Position numbers and translations under genes: made by a program
Part shown: piece by piece, positions 1-10,635 of the stretch
Layout: every line of letters starts with the position of its first letter
Position numbering within the stretch: position 1 is the first letter of the stretch
Source of the DNA: Mycetocola miduiensis
GTDB lineage: Bacteria; Actinomycetota; Actinomycetes; Actinomycetales; Microbacteriaceae
Assembly: GCF_900115155.1 (NCBI RefSeq)
Contig: NZ_FOVM01000005.1
Span: 62,001-126,000, forward strand
Direction of reading: 5' to 3'
Length of the DNA stretch: 64,000 bases
The notes under the pieces: model-generated
Databases searched by the model: none
What the model was told of the DNA's origin: nothing
Seen by the model: only the letters and a program-made list of their open reading frames with translations

Positions 1-262
1 GCAACGTGGCGACCCGGTCCCGCGACCAGCCGGAGGTGCCGACGAGGACATTAGCGCCCGAGCGGAGAGCGTGCTCGACGACCTTCGGTGAGACGGCGGG
101 CGCTGTGACGTCGACGACGATGTCGGCGCCGTTCATCTCATCGAGGGAACTCGACGAGCCAAGCCGGGCCGACACGTCGAACCCCGGCGTCTCTTCGATG
201 AGCCGCGTGAACAATCGCCCCATCGTGCCGTTCGCACCCACCACTGCCACGCTCGTAACCAT
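1..262 (-). CDS. dapB: 4-hydroxy-tetrahydrodipicolinate reductase, N-terminal part (cut by window edge)
   Basis: DapB reduces 4-hydroxy-tetrahydrodipicolinate with NAD(P)H in the lysine/diaminopimelate pathway in the cytoplasm. The visible 87 codons begin MVTSVAVVGANGTMGR, the N-terminal nucleotide-binding loop (family form GxxGxMGR), and continue through a segment ending NVLVGTSGW, which matches the conserved (V/I)GTTG(F/W) strand with one S for T change. The ATG at 262 is the obvious start because the Rossmann strand follows at once. The gene runs off the left edge, so the catalytic His/Lys region is not seen. A divergent GNAT gene begins 58 bases away. Known of the family: dapB often sits near M16 peptidase and pnp genes in actinobacteria, as here. 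Confidence 0.85.
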   Translation of the reverse strand, partial: MVTSVAVVGANGTMGRLFTRLIEETPGFDVSARLGSSSSLDEMNGADIVVDVTAPAVSPKVVEHALRSGANVLVGTSGWSRDRVATL

Positions 263-320
263 GCTCCCAATCTACAGGCCGTTGCCGATGCACCCGCCGG
301 CGCCGGTTTAAGCTGATCGG

Positions 321-779
321 GTGCCCGACTTCACACCTACACCTGTCACAGACGCCACAGCCCACGACCTGCTGGCGGAGTATTTCCACAGCAGAGAGCT
401 GACCTTTATCGGCGGAACCTACTCCGTCACCTTCCCCGCGCCCGAGCAGTTCGAACCACCGGCGGGGGTCTTCGTCGTCGTCCACGACGGCGATCGCGCC
501 GTCGGCTGCGGCGGCGTCCGCCGGCTTGCGCCGACCCGGTACGAGGTCAAGCACCTGTTCCTCCGCCCCGAAACGCGCGGCAAGGGCTGGGGAAAGCAGC
601 TTCTCGCCGAGCTGGAGCGTCGCGCGGCCGAATTCGGGGCCACTGAGGTCGTGCTCGACACCAACGCGACGCTCACCGCTGCCGGCGGGCTCTACCAGTC
701 GACGGGCTACGAGAGCGTCGAGCCGTACAACGACAACCCCAACGCCACCAACTGGTACCGCAAGTCCCTCACCCTCTGA
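321..779 (+). CDS. GNAT family N-acetyltransferase
   Basis: A 152-residue single-domain acetyltransferase of the GNAT fold, which moves an acetyl group from acetyl-CoA to an amine; the substrate cannot be told. The acetyl-CoA pyrophosphate loop is visible as RPETRGKGWGKQLL (R-x-x-G-x-G/A), followed by the alpha-3 helix and the C-terminal YxxxGY segment (GGLYQSTGYESVEPYNDNP). The start is GTG at 321; no ATG gives a better frame. It diverges from dapB, and the short space between them must hold both promoters. The family assignment is firm, the role unknown. Confidence 0.85.
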   Translation: MPDFTPTPVTDATAHDLLAEYFHSRELTFIGGTYSVTFPAPEQFEPPAGVFVVVHDGDRAVGCGGVRRLAPTRYEVKHLFLRPETRGKGWGKQLLAELERRAAEFGATEVVLDTNATLTAAGGLYQSTGYESVEPYNDNPNATNWYRKSLTL

Positions 780-809
780 ACGTGCGGGAGCGAACGGATG
801 CCGTCCGGC

Positions 810-1412
810 TCAGACCAGCGGCACGTCAGGTAACCCGGTTCGAAGCTCCATCGGGAGGTGCGCAAGGTCGTTGTGGGTGAGGAGCGTCCACGGCCGGCCG
901 GGCTTCCGCTGGATCACGCTGAGCCCGCAATGTGCCTGGTCGAGGGTCATCCAACGCCACTCGGGCGCACCGAGCACCTCGCGGATGAACCAGGCGATGA
1001 CGACGTTGTGGGTGATCAGCAGATCGTGCCGGTCACCCTTGCGCGGTGCGAGAAACTCGGAGACGGCATCCGCCATCTGTGCGGTTCCCGCCTCGATCTC
1101 CGCCTCGGTCACCGACCCGAAGAACGGCAGGTACGCGGAGGGCATCTGGGACATCCGCCCCGTCGGGACGCAGTCCATCAAGAGCGCCGACGGCTCGGAG
1201 ACGATCGCCGGCATCCGCTCGCCGACGATGCCTGCTGTCTCGGACGCCCGCTGCAATGGGGAATGGTGTGCCGCGGTGAGCGGCAGGCCGCCGATGCGTT
1301 CGGCGAGCAGGTGTGCCTGCCGCCTGCCCCTGGCTGAGAGAGGACCGTCGCCGAGCCCATGCTGGGCATCCTGCTGTTCTCCGTGGCGAACGAGGTAAAT
1401 GTACTGAGACAC
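810..1412 (-). CDS. Histidine phosphatase (phosphoglycerate mutase-like) family protein
   Basis: A 200-residue protein with the phosphohistidine signature LVRHGE at residues 7-12 and a second catalytic histidine region (LLITHNVVIAWF). Members transfer phosphate through a covalent phospho-His intermediate; many act on small phosphoesters, and the substrate here is not evident. The GTG start at 1412 lies only five bases after the stop of the M16 peptidase gene on the same strand, so the two are probably one transcript. Length is normal for small single-domain members such as CobC- or SixA-like phosphatases, but the neighbours do not suggest a cobalamin role. Confidence 0.85.
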   Translation of the reverse strand: MSQYIYLVRHGEQQDAQHGLGDGPLSARGRRQAHLLAERIGGLPLTAAHHSPLQRASETAGIVGERMPAIVSEPSALLMDCVPTGRMSQMPSAYLPFFGSVTEAEIEAGTAQMADAVSEFLAPRKGDRHDLLITHNVVIAWFIREVLGAPEWRWMTLDQAHCGLSVIQRKPGRPWTLLTHNDLAHLPMELRTGLPDVPLV

Positions 1413-1417
1413 GAGTG

Positions 1418-2806
1418 TTACTCCTGGTGATCTGTCCCGAACCCGGCGAACACGTCTTCATCGACGGCTCCGACTGCGGCAAGGGAAAGAGGTCGGGAGA
1501 CGAGATCGGCGGCAAGCGCCTGCACCTCGTCAGCGGTGACGAGAGCCAACCTTCGCAGGCTCTCGTCGAGGTCGAGGAACTCACCGAGGGTGATCTCGGC
1601 GCGGCCGAGCCTGGACATCCGGGTGTCCGAGTCCTCGAGGGCCAGAGCGGATGCTCCGGACAGCTGGCCGTTCGCCCGGGCCAATTCTTCGGGTGTGACG
1701 CCGTTTGCGGCGAGGAGGCGTAATTCTTCGAGCATGAGGTCGGCGACCTGGCGTGCCTTCGCCGGTGAGCAGGCGCCGTACAGTCCGAACACTCCGGCAT
1801 CGGAGTACGACGCGGCGAACGAGTAGACCGAGTAGGCCAGGCCACGCTTCTCGCGGACCTCCTGGAAGAGCCGGGACGACATCCCGCCACCGAGGATGGA
1901 GTTGAGCACTCCCATGATCAGTCGTCGATCATCGGACGCCGACAGGCCAGGGAACCCGATGAGAAGGTGGACCTGCTCGATCGGGCGGGTTTCGACCGAG
2001 AGCGCTGATCCTCGAGTCACGAGCGACTCGGACTGGCCCCGGCGTTCCACCGGTCGGGCGGTCGCTGAAAGGTCCCAGCCTGCTGCGGTCAATGCTGTGG
2101 TGACGTCTGCGACGAGCGCGTCGTGGTCGACGGCTCCCGCGGCGGTGATCACAAGGTCCTGCGGGCGGTAATTCTCGCGGTAGTGGGCGTGGACGGCGTC
2201 GCGGGACACCTGCCGGACGGCATCCCGTGTTCCGCCGATCGGACGGCCGAGGTCGTGGTCGCCGAGGACCGCCTCGAACAGCTTCTGGCTGGCGACGTCG
2301 GCGGGGTCGTCCTCCGCCATGGCGAGCTCTTCGAGGATCACGCCCCGTTCGTTCTCGAAGTCTGCCGGATCAAGCAGGCTGCTGGTGAGCATGTCGGCGA
2401 TGACGTCGACGGCCATCGCGAGGTCGTGGTCGCGCACCCTGGCGTAGTAGCAGGTGTGCTCTTTCGCGGTGAGCGCGTTGTGTTCGCCGCCGACCGAGTC
2501 GAAGGCGATGGCGATGTCAAGAGCGGTCCGGGTGGGTGTTCCCTTGAACAGCAGGTGTTCGAGGAAGTGGGTGGAACCGTAACCGGATTCCCTTCCCGGG
2601 CGTGTCTTGGTGGCGTCCTCTGCGCCGTGCTCGTCACGTGAGCCGACGGCGACCCAGTAGCCGAGCGTGGCGCTGCTGCTGCCCGGAACGTGTTCGCTCA
2701 GGATCCGAACGCCGCTTGGCAGCACACTGCGGCGGACGAGAGCGTCGCCGGATGCGGCAAAGGAGAGCTCGGCAATATCGAGCGGAAGTTCCACGGCGCC
2801 GTTCAT
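1418..2806 (-). CDS. M16 (insulinase/processing peptidase) family zinc metallopeptidase
   Basis: About 462 residues. The inverted zinc motif HxxEH appears as HFLEH near residue 80, and the downstream glutamate lies in ERGVILEELAMAEDDP. The C-terminal half carries the non-catalytic M16 repeat with the conserved GGGMSSRLFQEVREKRGLAYSV region. Members degrade peptides; actinobacterial copies next to pnp are widespread and of unclear role. The stretch just before HFLEH is longer than usual (HGAEDATKTRPGRESGYGST). ATG at 2806 is chosen because TAGGGTGG lies about 8 bases upstream; a GTG at 2815 in frame is possible. Immediately upstream of the histidine phosphatase gene on the same strand. Confidence 0.85.
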   Translation of the reverse strand: MNGAVELPLDIAELSFAASGDALVRRSVLPSGVRILSEHVPGSSSATLGYWVAVGSRDEHGAEDATKTRPGRESGYGSTHFLEHLLFKGTPTRTALDIAIAFDSVGGEHNALTAKEHTCYYARVRDHDLAMAVDVIADMLTSSLLDPADFENERGVILEELAMAEDDPADVASQKLFEAVLGDHDLGRPIGGTRDAVRQVSRDAVHAHYRENYRPQDLVITAAGAVDHDALVADVTTALTAAGWDLSATARPVERRGQSESLVTRGSALSVETRPIEQVHLLIGFPGLSASDDRRLIMGVLNSILGGGMSSRLFQEVREKRGLAYSVYSFAASYSDAGVFGLYGACSPAKARQVADLMLEELRLLAANGVTPEELARANGQLSGASALALEDSDTRMSRLGRAEITLGEFLDLDESLRRLALVTADEVQALAADLVSRPLSLAAVGAVDEDVFAGFGTDHQE

Positions 2807-2862
2807 CGCTTCCACCCTACGGCAGCGGAGCCGTCGTGTCGCACGCCCGTCCGGGGCTTCTC

Positions 2863-2907
2863 ACAGCTTGTGACAGCAGAGCTCGTGACAGCACGGCTTG
2901 TGAAAGC
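2863..2907. repeat. Tandem 15-bp repeat, three copies
   Basis: Three consecutive 15-base units read ACAGCTTGTGACAGC, AGAGCTCGTGACAGC and ACGGCTTGTGAAAGC. The array ends at the base before the stop codon of the aldo/keto reductase gene and fills most of the space between that gene and the M16 peptidase start. The first unit also completes the palindrome TCACA-GCT-TGTGA at 2861-2873. Function unknown; it may be a slippage-prone spacer or a protein-binding array near the M16 promoter. Confidence 0.8.
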
Positions 2908-3855
2908 TCAGACCCGGGCGGCACGTTCAAGTTCGAGCAACTGGGTGCGGGTGAGGCGGATCACAGTCGACCGCACGAGGGCGTCGACCTGATCTGCCGT
3001 GGATGCGCTGACCACTGGGGCGACGACGCCGGGCTTCGCGAGCAGCCAGGCGAGGGCGATCGACGCTACCGGAGCGTCCTGCTCCGCGGCGACTCCGTCG
3101 AGGGCGTGAAGCACGCGCAGGCCGTTCCGGTTGAGATGACGCGCGACGCGGGCACCACGGGCGGACCCGTCGAGGTCGGACCGGGACCGGTACTTGCCGG
3201 TCAGGAACCCGTTCTCGAGTGCGAAATACGGCATGACGCCGAGCCGTTGCCCCCGGCTGACCAGCCCGAGGTCACCCTCGAACGGCTGGCGGTGCAGCAG
3301 GCTGTAGTGCGTTTCGAGTGCTTCGACCCGCGGGTACCCGGCGGCGCTGAGGATTCGTGCTTCGACGAGTCGCTCGGCTGAGAAATTCGACGCGCCGAGA
3401 TACCGCACCTTGCCGGATTCGATCAGCCACTGCGCCGTGCCGAGGGTGTCCTCGAGCGGGACGGTGCGATCGTCGAGGTGGAAGTAGAGCAGGTCGATGT
3501 GGTCGGTCTGCAGCCGCTCGAGGCTGGCCTCAACGGCGCGCACCATGGCGACCGGACCGAGGCCCGGGTTGTCAGGGTGGTTTCCGATCTTCGTTGCGAC
3601 CACCATGCTGTCGCGGTTCTTGCGGCGTGCCATCCACTGGCCGATGATGTGCTCGCTGCGCCCGGCCGAATAGCTGTCGGCGGTGTCGACGAAGTTGCCG
3701 CCGAAGTCGAAGTAGCGGTTGAGGATCGCGGCGCTCGCGTCAACCTGCGCCGTCCAGCCGAAAGTGCTCGTGCCGAGGGCGAGGGGGAACACCGTGAGGT
3801 CGGTCTCGCCGAGGGGGCGCCGGATGCGTGCGCCGAGACCGGCGCCATCGCCCAT
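2908..3855 (-). CDS. Aldo/keto reductase
   Basis: A 315-residue NADPH-dependent oxidoreductase of the aldo/keto reductase TIM-barrel family. The catalytic Asp and Tyr are in FVDTADSYSAGRSE, the Lys in VVATKIGNH and the His in LLYFHLDD; the C-terminal cofactor segment (VVAPVVSAST) is also visible. The ATG at 3855 is chosen because the barrel starts soon after it (LGETDLTVFPLALGTSTFGW). The frame stays open upstream, but that extension is arginine-rich and unlike the family. The 263 bases between it and the CitE gene contain no convincing gene, so it is probably transcribed separately from the leucine operon. Substrate unknown. Confidence 0.85.
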   Translation of the reverse strand: MGDGAGLGARIRRPLGETDLTVFPLALGTSTFGWTAQVDASAAILNRYFDFGGNFVDTADSYSAGRSEHIIGQWMARRKNRDSMVVATKIGNHPDNPGLGPVAMVRAVEASLERLQTDHIDLLYFHLDDRTVPLEDTLGTAQWLIESGKVRYLGASNFSAERLVEARILSAAGYPRVEALETHYSLLHRQPFEGDLGLVSRGQRLGVMPYFALENGFLTGKYRSRSDLDGSARGARVARHLNRNGLRVLHALDGVAAEQDAPVASIALAWLLAKPGVVAPVVSASTADQVDALVRSTVIRLTRTQLLELERAARV

Positions 3856-4118
3856 CACCGGGATCGGCGACGAGGGGTGGAGCGACGGATCCGGCTGCGT
3901 CTGGCGGGTGCCGGATGGGCCCCGGTCCGGCAGATCGGATGCGAAGCGGCGAGGTGACATCCTGACCATCCGATCCCACCCCTTTGCCCGAAATCTCGCG
4001 GGATGTGGGAGCCGACGCGCCCCCGCACCTGTGGCCAGAATATGCCAGTCCACCGACACGTTTGAACCGCCCCGGCGTCAGCGCGCGAAATACTTCATAA
4101 CGATTTGGCGTCGGTCTT

Positions 4119-4958
4119 TCAGAGCCGTCCTGAACGGCTTCGGCGAAGCACCGAACGGGCGTGTCTGAGCACCGGTTCGTCGACCATTCTTCCCTCGAAT
4201 CGGAACACACCGGCGGCGTTTTCGGCGGCCGCGAGGACGGCCTCAGCCGCCGCGATCTCGGCGCCGTTCGGTGCGTATCCCGACCGGATCGTTGCCACCT
4301 GGCCCGGATGGATACACGCCGTCGCCGCGAACCCGGATGCCGCCGCGTCGCGCACCTCCGCACTCAGCCCGTCGAGGTCCTCGATGTCGAGGTACACCGA
4401 ATCGATGGCGGCTCTGCCGTTCGCGCCTGCAGCGAGAAGCACGGCGGACCGCGCGTGCAGTGCGACGTGGCGGTACCGGCCATCCGCCGTCCGGCTCGAT
4501 GTGCCGCCGAGCGAGGCGACGAGATCTTCCGCGCCCCACATCAATGCGACGACCGCCGGGTGCGCCGCAATGTCGGGTGCGGCGAGCACGCCTCGGGCTG
4601 TTTCGCAGAGCCCGATCACCCGAAATCCGTCACCGATCCGATCGATCTCGGCGGCCGACTCCGCTTTGGCGAGCATGAGCGTGCGGTACGGAGTGGACGC
4701 CAGCGCGTCGAGGTCGTCGGCGAAGTCGACGGTTCCAGCGGGGTTGATACGGACGATCGTCGTTTCCGGGTCCAGCGGATGCTCCGCGAGGGCGCGTCTC
4801 GCGGCCGGTTTGTCTGCCGGGGCGACGCCGTCCTCGAGATCGAGGATGACGGCATCCGCTCGCTCCGCGGCTTTGCCGAAACGGTCAGGACGGTCCGCCG
4901 GGCAGAACAGCAGAGCAGGCCCGAGGGAGAAATCGGTCACGAGGCGGCGTCCCTGCAC
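4119..4958 (-). CDS. CitE-like CoA-ester lyase (HpcH/HpaI aldolase family), likely (R)-HMG-CoA lyase
   Basis: A 279-residue TIM-barrel lyase. The family signatures are the DLEDGV motif near residue 40, arginine-containing strands and the metal-binding WGAEDLVASLGG segment. Its place after acyl-CoA carboxylase, acyl-CoA dehydrogenase and MaoC genes matches mycobacterial Rv2498c, described as a bifunctional CitE-like lyase acting on (R)-3-hydroxy-3-methylglutaryl-CoA in leucine breakdown and on (S)-citramalyl-CoA in itaconate breakdown. By analogy it would release acetoacetate and acetyl-CoA at the end of leucine catabolism. That is inference from order and family. The start overlaps the end of the MaoC gene by 22 bases, so translation is probably coupled. 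Confidence 0.85.
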   Translation of the reverse strand: MQGRRLVTDFSLGPALLFCPADRPDRFGKAAERADAVILDLEDGVAPADKPAARRALAEHPLDPETTIVRINPAGTVDFADDLDALASTPYRTLMLAKAESAAEIDRIGDGFRVIGLCETARGVLAAPDIAAHPAVVALMWGAEDLVASLGGTSSRTADGRYRHVALHARSAVLLAAGANGRAAIDSVYLDIEDLDGLSAEVRDAAASGFAATACIHPGQVATIRSGYAPNGAEIAAAEAVLAAAENAAGVFRFEGRMVDEPVLRHARSVLRRSRSGRL

Positions 4959-5452
4959 CAGACCAGCGTGTTGCGGACGGCGGTGACGACGACGACGCCG
5001 TGCTGGTTGCGTCCTGTGTGTTCGAGGGTGACGATGCCCTGCCCCGGGCGGGACGTCGACAGGCGACTGCCGAGCACGACGGTCTCGGAGTAGAGGGTGT
5101 CGCCGTGGAACAGCGGCGCGGGGAACCGAACCTTCTCGAAGCCGAGGTTCGCGACGATGGTGCCCTGGGTGAGCTGGGCGACGGATGCCCCGACGACGGT
5201 GGCCAGGGTGAACATGGAGTTCACCAGGCGTTGCCCGAACGGTTGCTCAGCACTCCACGCTGCGTCGAGGTGCAGCGCCTGCGTGTTCATCGTCAGAGTT
5301 GTGAAGATCACATTGTCCGCTTCGGTGACCGTCCGGCCCGGGCGGTGCAGGTAGCGGACGTCTGGCTCGAACTCCTCGAAGTACAGTCCGCGTTGCTCGA
5401 CGTCACGGCGTTCGGCCTCGCGCGGATCGACCTGAGTCGGCTCGTCTGGCAT
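4937..5452 (-). CDS. MaoC-like hot-dog dehydratase
   Basis: About 171 residues, single MaoC/R-hydratase hot-dog domain. The helix with the catalytic His reads TLTMNTQALHLD; the usual Asp of the D-x4-H dyad is Asn here, as I recall for the mesaconyl-CoA/methylglutaconyl-type subgroup. It sits between an acyl-CoA dehydrogenase and a CitE-like lyase, as does Rv2499c in mycobacteria, so hydration of 3-methylglutaconyl-CoA to (R)-HMG-CoA is the natural proposal. The ATG at 5452 is preferred over one 33 bases upstream because of a GGAGGGGAG ribosome site just before it. Overlaps the CitE start. Confidence 0.85.
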   Translation of the reverse strand: MPDEPTQVDPREAERRDVEQRGLYFEEFEPDVRYLHRPGRTVTEADNVIFTTLTMNTQALHLDAAWSAEQPFGQRLVNSMFTLATVVGASVAQLTQGTIVANLGFEKVRFPAPLFHGDTLYSETVVLGSRLSTSRPGQGIVTLEHTGRNQHGVVVVTAVRNTLVWCRDAAS

Positions 5453-5488
5453 CGACTCCCCTCCCCTGGCGCTCTCCTGTGCCACAGC

Positions 5489-6651
5489 CTAGGCCTCGAA
5501 TCCCAGTTCACGGGCGATGATCATCAGCTGCACCTCGCTGGTCCCCTCGCCGATCTCGAGGATCTTCGAGTCGCGGTAATGACGGGCAACAGTGTTCTCG
5601 TTGAGGTAGCCGTAGCCGCCCCAGATCTGCGTGGCGTCCCTCGCGTTGTCCATGGCCGCTTCGCTGCCGAGCAGCTTGGCGATCGACGCCTCCTTCTTGA
5701 ACGGCTTGCCCGCGAGGAGAAGGGATGCCGCGTGGTAGTAGGCCATTCGGGCGGCGGTCGCGCGCGCCTCCATCCGGGCGATTTTGAACGCCACGTACTG
5801 GTGCGAACCGATGTTCTTGCCGAAGACGTTGCGGGTCGACGCGTAGCGGACCGCCTCGTCGACACATCCCTGCGCCGCTCCGGTGCAGAGCGCCGCGAAC
5901 GCGATGCGGCCTTCGTCGAGGACCTCGAGGAAGTTCGCGTAGCCTCTGCCCCGCTGCCCGAGCAGGTTCGCCTCAGGCACCCGCACGTTTTCGAGGATGA
6001 GCGGGTGGGTGTCCGAGGTGTGCCAGCCAACCTTGTCGTAGGCCGGTCCGACGGTGAATCCGTCGATCGGCGTTGGGACGAGGATCGTCGACAACTCTAT
6101 CTTGACGGTGCCGTCGGGGCGGTCGCTCTCGCCGGTGACGGCGGTGATCGTGACGAGGCGGGTGATCGGGGTGCCTGAGTTGGTGATGAACTGCTTGGTG
6201 CCGTTGATGACCCACTCCCCGCCGTCCAGGTGCGCGTGGGTCTTCGTCGCTGACGCGTCCGACCCGGCCTCGGCTTCGGTCAGGCCGAATCCGGCGAGCG
6301 CCTCACCCGTCGCGAGCATCGGCAGGAATTCGGAGCGTTGGGCGTCGGTTCCGAAACGGAACACCGGCATCGCGCCGAGGCCGACTCCTGCTTCGAGAGT
6401 GACGCCGATGGACTGGTCGACCCGGCCGAGTTCTTCAACGGCGAGGCACAGCGCGAAGTAGTCCTGGCCTTGCCCGCCGTACTCGACGGGGAACGGCAGA
6501 CCGAACAGTCCCATCTCACCCATCTGGGCGATGATCTCCATCGGCAGCCGACGCTCGGTGTCGTAGGAGTACGCAGCCGGGGCGACAACGGTTCTCGCGA
6601 AATCGCGGACCTCGTCGACGACTCTCTGGTGCGCTTCGCTGAGTTCGGTGT

Positions 6652-6655
<4 letters not shown>
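5489..6655 (-). CDS. Acyl-CoA dehydrogenase (isovaleryl/branched-chain type, FadE19-like)
   Basis: 388 residues, normal for a FAD-dependent acyl-CoA dehydrogenase. Visible are the N-terminal helical domain, the beta-domain flavin-binding signature ([28 protein letters not shown]), and the C-terminal signature [11 protein letters not shown]...GEGTSEVQ, which contains the glutamate used as catalytic base in many members. It would oxidise isovaleryl-CoA (or other branched acyl-CoAs from the BCKDH complex) to the 2-enoyl-CoA. The ATG at 6655 overlaps the accA1 stop as ATGA, deciding the start. An in-frame extension upstream lies inside accA1 and is not used. Confidence 0.9.
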
Positions 6656-8703
<2,048 letters not shown>

Positions 8704-8707
8704 CGCG

Positions 8708-10315
8708 TCACATCCGGAACAGGCCGAAGGCCGGCTCGGGAAGCGGGGCGTTCGCGCAGACGTCGAGGGCGAGGCCGAGGAGCGTGCGGGTGTCTGCTGG
8801 ATCGATGACCCCGTCGTCCCACAACCGTGCGGTGGAATAGTAGGGGCTGCCCTGGGACTCGAACTGGTCGCGGATCGGCGCTTTGAACTCTTCTTCGTCA
8901 TCGCGGCTCCACTCGGTGCCCGCCCGATCGTGCTGGTCGCGCTTGACGGTCGCGAGGACGCCAGCCGCCTGGGCGCCGCCCATCACCGAGATGCGGCTGG
9001 CGGGCCACATCCAGAGGAACCTGGGCGAGTAGGCGCGACCACACATCGAGTAGTTGCCCGCGCCAAAGGACCCGCCGATGACGACGGTCAGCTTCGGAAC
9101 GCGGGTGGTAGCGACTGCGGTTACCATCTTCGCGCCGTGCTTGGCGATGCCGCCGGCTTCGTAGTCTCGGCCGACCATGAAGCCCGAGATGTTTTGCAGG
9201 AAGATCAGCGGGATGCCGCGCTGGTCGCACAGTTCGATGAAGTGGGCGCCCTTCTGCGCCGACTCGGAGAACAGCACGCCGTTGTTCGCGACGATGCCGA
9301 CGGAGTGTCCGTGGAGCCGGGCGAAACCGGTGACCAGCGTTGTGCCGTAGTCCTTCTTGAACTCGTGGAATTCGCTCGCGTCGATGAGCCGGGCGATCAC
9401 CTCGCGGACGTCGTACGCCGCCTGCACGTCGACCGGGACCACTCCGTAAAGTTCGTCGATCGACGCGACAGGCTCGCGGCTCGGGGCAATCGACCAGTCG
9501 GGGGCGGATGCCGGCGGCAGAGTCGCGACGATGTCCCTGACGATGGCGAGCGCGTGGGAGTCGTCCTCCGCAAGGTGGTCGACGACTCCGGACACGCTCG
9601 CGTGCAGGTCCCCTCCGCCGAGCTCCTCCGCTGTGACGATCTCGCCGATCGCAGCCTTCACCAGTGGCGGCCCGCCGAGAAAGATCGTTCCCTGGTTTCG
9701 GACGATGACCGTCTCATCGCTCATGGCGGGCACGTACGCACCGCCCGCCGTGCATGAGCCCATCACCGCCGAGATCTGCGGGATCCTGCGAGCCGAGAGT
9801 TGGGCCTGGTTGTAGAAGATACGGCCGAAGTGGTCGCGGTCGGGGAACACCTCGTCCTGCATCGGCAGGAAGGCGCCTCCGGAGTCGACCAGGTAGATGC
9901 ACGGGAGCCGGTTCTCGAGGGCGATCTCCTGCGCACGAAGGTGTTTTTTAACGGTGAGCGGGTAGTAGGTGCCGCCCTTGACGGTGGCATCGTTGGAAAT
10001 CACCAGAACATGCCGGCCATGGACGAGGCCGATCCCCGCGATCACCCCGGCGCCGGGGCTGGCGTCGTCGTAGAGGCCGGTCGCGGCAAGCGGCGCGATC
10101 TCAAGGAACGGGCTGCCTTCGTCGAGCAGCTCATCGATGCGTTCCCTCGGCAGCAGCTTGCCCCTGGAGGCATGCCGTTCGCGGGAGGCTTTCGAACCGC
10201 CGCGTGCAGCGGCGGCAAGCCGCTCCCGCAGGTCGGCGACGAGCGCGCGCTGCCCGTCCTCGTTGAGCGCGAACGTCTCGCTCGACGGAGAGACGGACGA
10301 GATCAGTGTCTGCAT
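8708..10315 (-). CDS. accD1: Acyl-CoA carboxylase beta chain (carboxyltransferase), methylcrotonyl-CoA type
   Basis: 535 residues with both crotonase-like carboxyltransferase halves. The N-terminal half contains [20 protein letters not shown] and the oxyanion [12 protein letters not shown] region; the C-terminal half contains [20 protein letters not shown] and [16 protein letters not shown], features shared with methylcrotonyl-CoA carboxylase beta subunits. First gene of the catabolic operon; upstream it faces a TetR gene across 320 bases with matching inverted repeats, so repression by that protein is likely. ATG at 10315 is the only good start. Confidence 0.92.
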   Translation of the reverse strand: MQTLISSVSPSSETFALNEDGQRALVADLRERLAAAARGGSKASRERHASRGKLLPRERIDELLDEGSPFLEIAPLAATGLYDDASPGAGVIAGIGLVHGRHVLVISNDATVKGGTYYPLTVKKHLRAQEIALENRLPCIYLVDSGGAFLPMQDEVFPDRDHFGRIFYNQAQLSARRIPQISAVMGSCTAGGAYVPAMSDETVIVRNQGTIFLGGPPLVKAAIGEIVTAEELGGGDLHASVSGVVDHLAEDDSHALAIVRDIVATLPPASAPDWSIAPSREPVASIDELYGVVPVDVQAAYDVREVIARLIDASEFHEFKKDYGTTLVTGFARLHGHSVGIVANNGVLFSESAQKGAHFIELCDQRGIPLIFLQNISGFMVGRDYEAGGIAKHGAKMVTAVATTRVPKLTVVIGGSFGAGNYSMCGRAYSPRFLWMWPASRISVMGGAQAAGVLATVKRDQHDRAGTEWSRDDEEEFKAPIRDQFESQGSPYYSTARLWDDGVIDPADTRTLLGLALDVCANAPLPEPAFGLFRM

Positions 10316-10352
10316 TGACAGTCCTTTACACCAGCATCGCCCCGACGATTCG

Positions 10353-10394
10353 GTTAGGCGGTACTAACTGATGTCGAGGTTAGCGGGAACTAAC
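10353..10394. promoter_or_regulatory. Two tandem TetR-type operators GTTAG-N6-CTAAC
   Basis: Perfect 5-bp arms GTTAG and CTAAC separated by six bases occur at 10353-10368 (spacer GCGGTA) and 10379-10394 (spacer CGGGAA). Their centres are 26 bp apart, about two and a half helical turns. They lie 38-79 bases upstream of the accD1 start, where a bound repressor would block the promoter. Binding by the adjacent TetR protein is inference. Confidence 0.75.
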
Positions 10395-10583
10395 TGAAAT
10401 GTCCAGCGCCCCAGACAGAGACTCTCCCGCTCTCCGTTGGGCTGTCTGAGTGGACCGGTCCCCGTGCCAGCCGCCAGCTGAGTCAAGCCAACGCACATCA
10501 GCGACAGAGTCGACGATGCTGCATTCCCGGTGCGTGACGGGGCCCTCGGCCCCCAGTCGGCCTTCGGAGAACAGACCGAGTGC

Positions 10584-10599
10584 GTTAGGATGAATTAAC
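10584..10599. promoter_or_regulatory. Third, imperfect copy of the TetR operator
   Basis: GTTAG-GATGAA-TTAAC has the spacing of the two copies near accD1 with one mismatch in the right arm (TTAAC for CTAAC). It lies about 37 bases upstream of the TetR start and so could mediate autoregulation. Confidence 0.55.
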
Positions 10600-10635
10600 T
10601 CAATTCCCCCAGCTTCGCTTCCAATGGAGGATGCC

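Larger units (their letters stand above)
10316..10635. promoter_or_regulatory. Divergent control region between accD1 and the TetR gene
   Basis: This 320-base stretch holds no credible gene. It contains two tandem inverted repeats next to accD1 and one near-match next to the TetR gene (listed separately), which makes it the promoter/operator region for both transcription units. The middle, about 10400-10580, shows nothing I can name. Confidence 0.75.

Noticed and set aside
3856-4059. N-terminal extension of the aldo/keto reductase
   Set aside because: Arg/Pro-rich and unlike the family; the barrel begins after the ATG at 3855.
10490-10590. Possible small gene upstream of the TetR gene on the minus strand (10380-10706 frame)
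   Set aside because: Crosses the operators and the TetR start; no family features.
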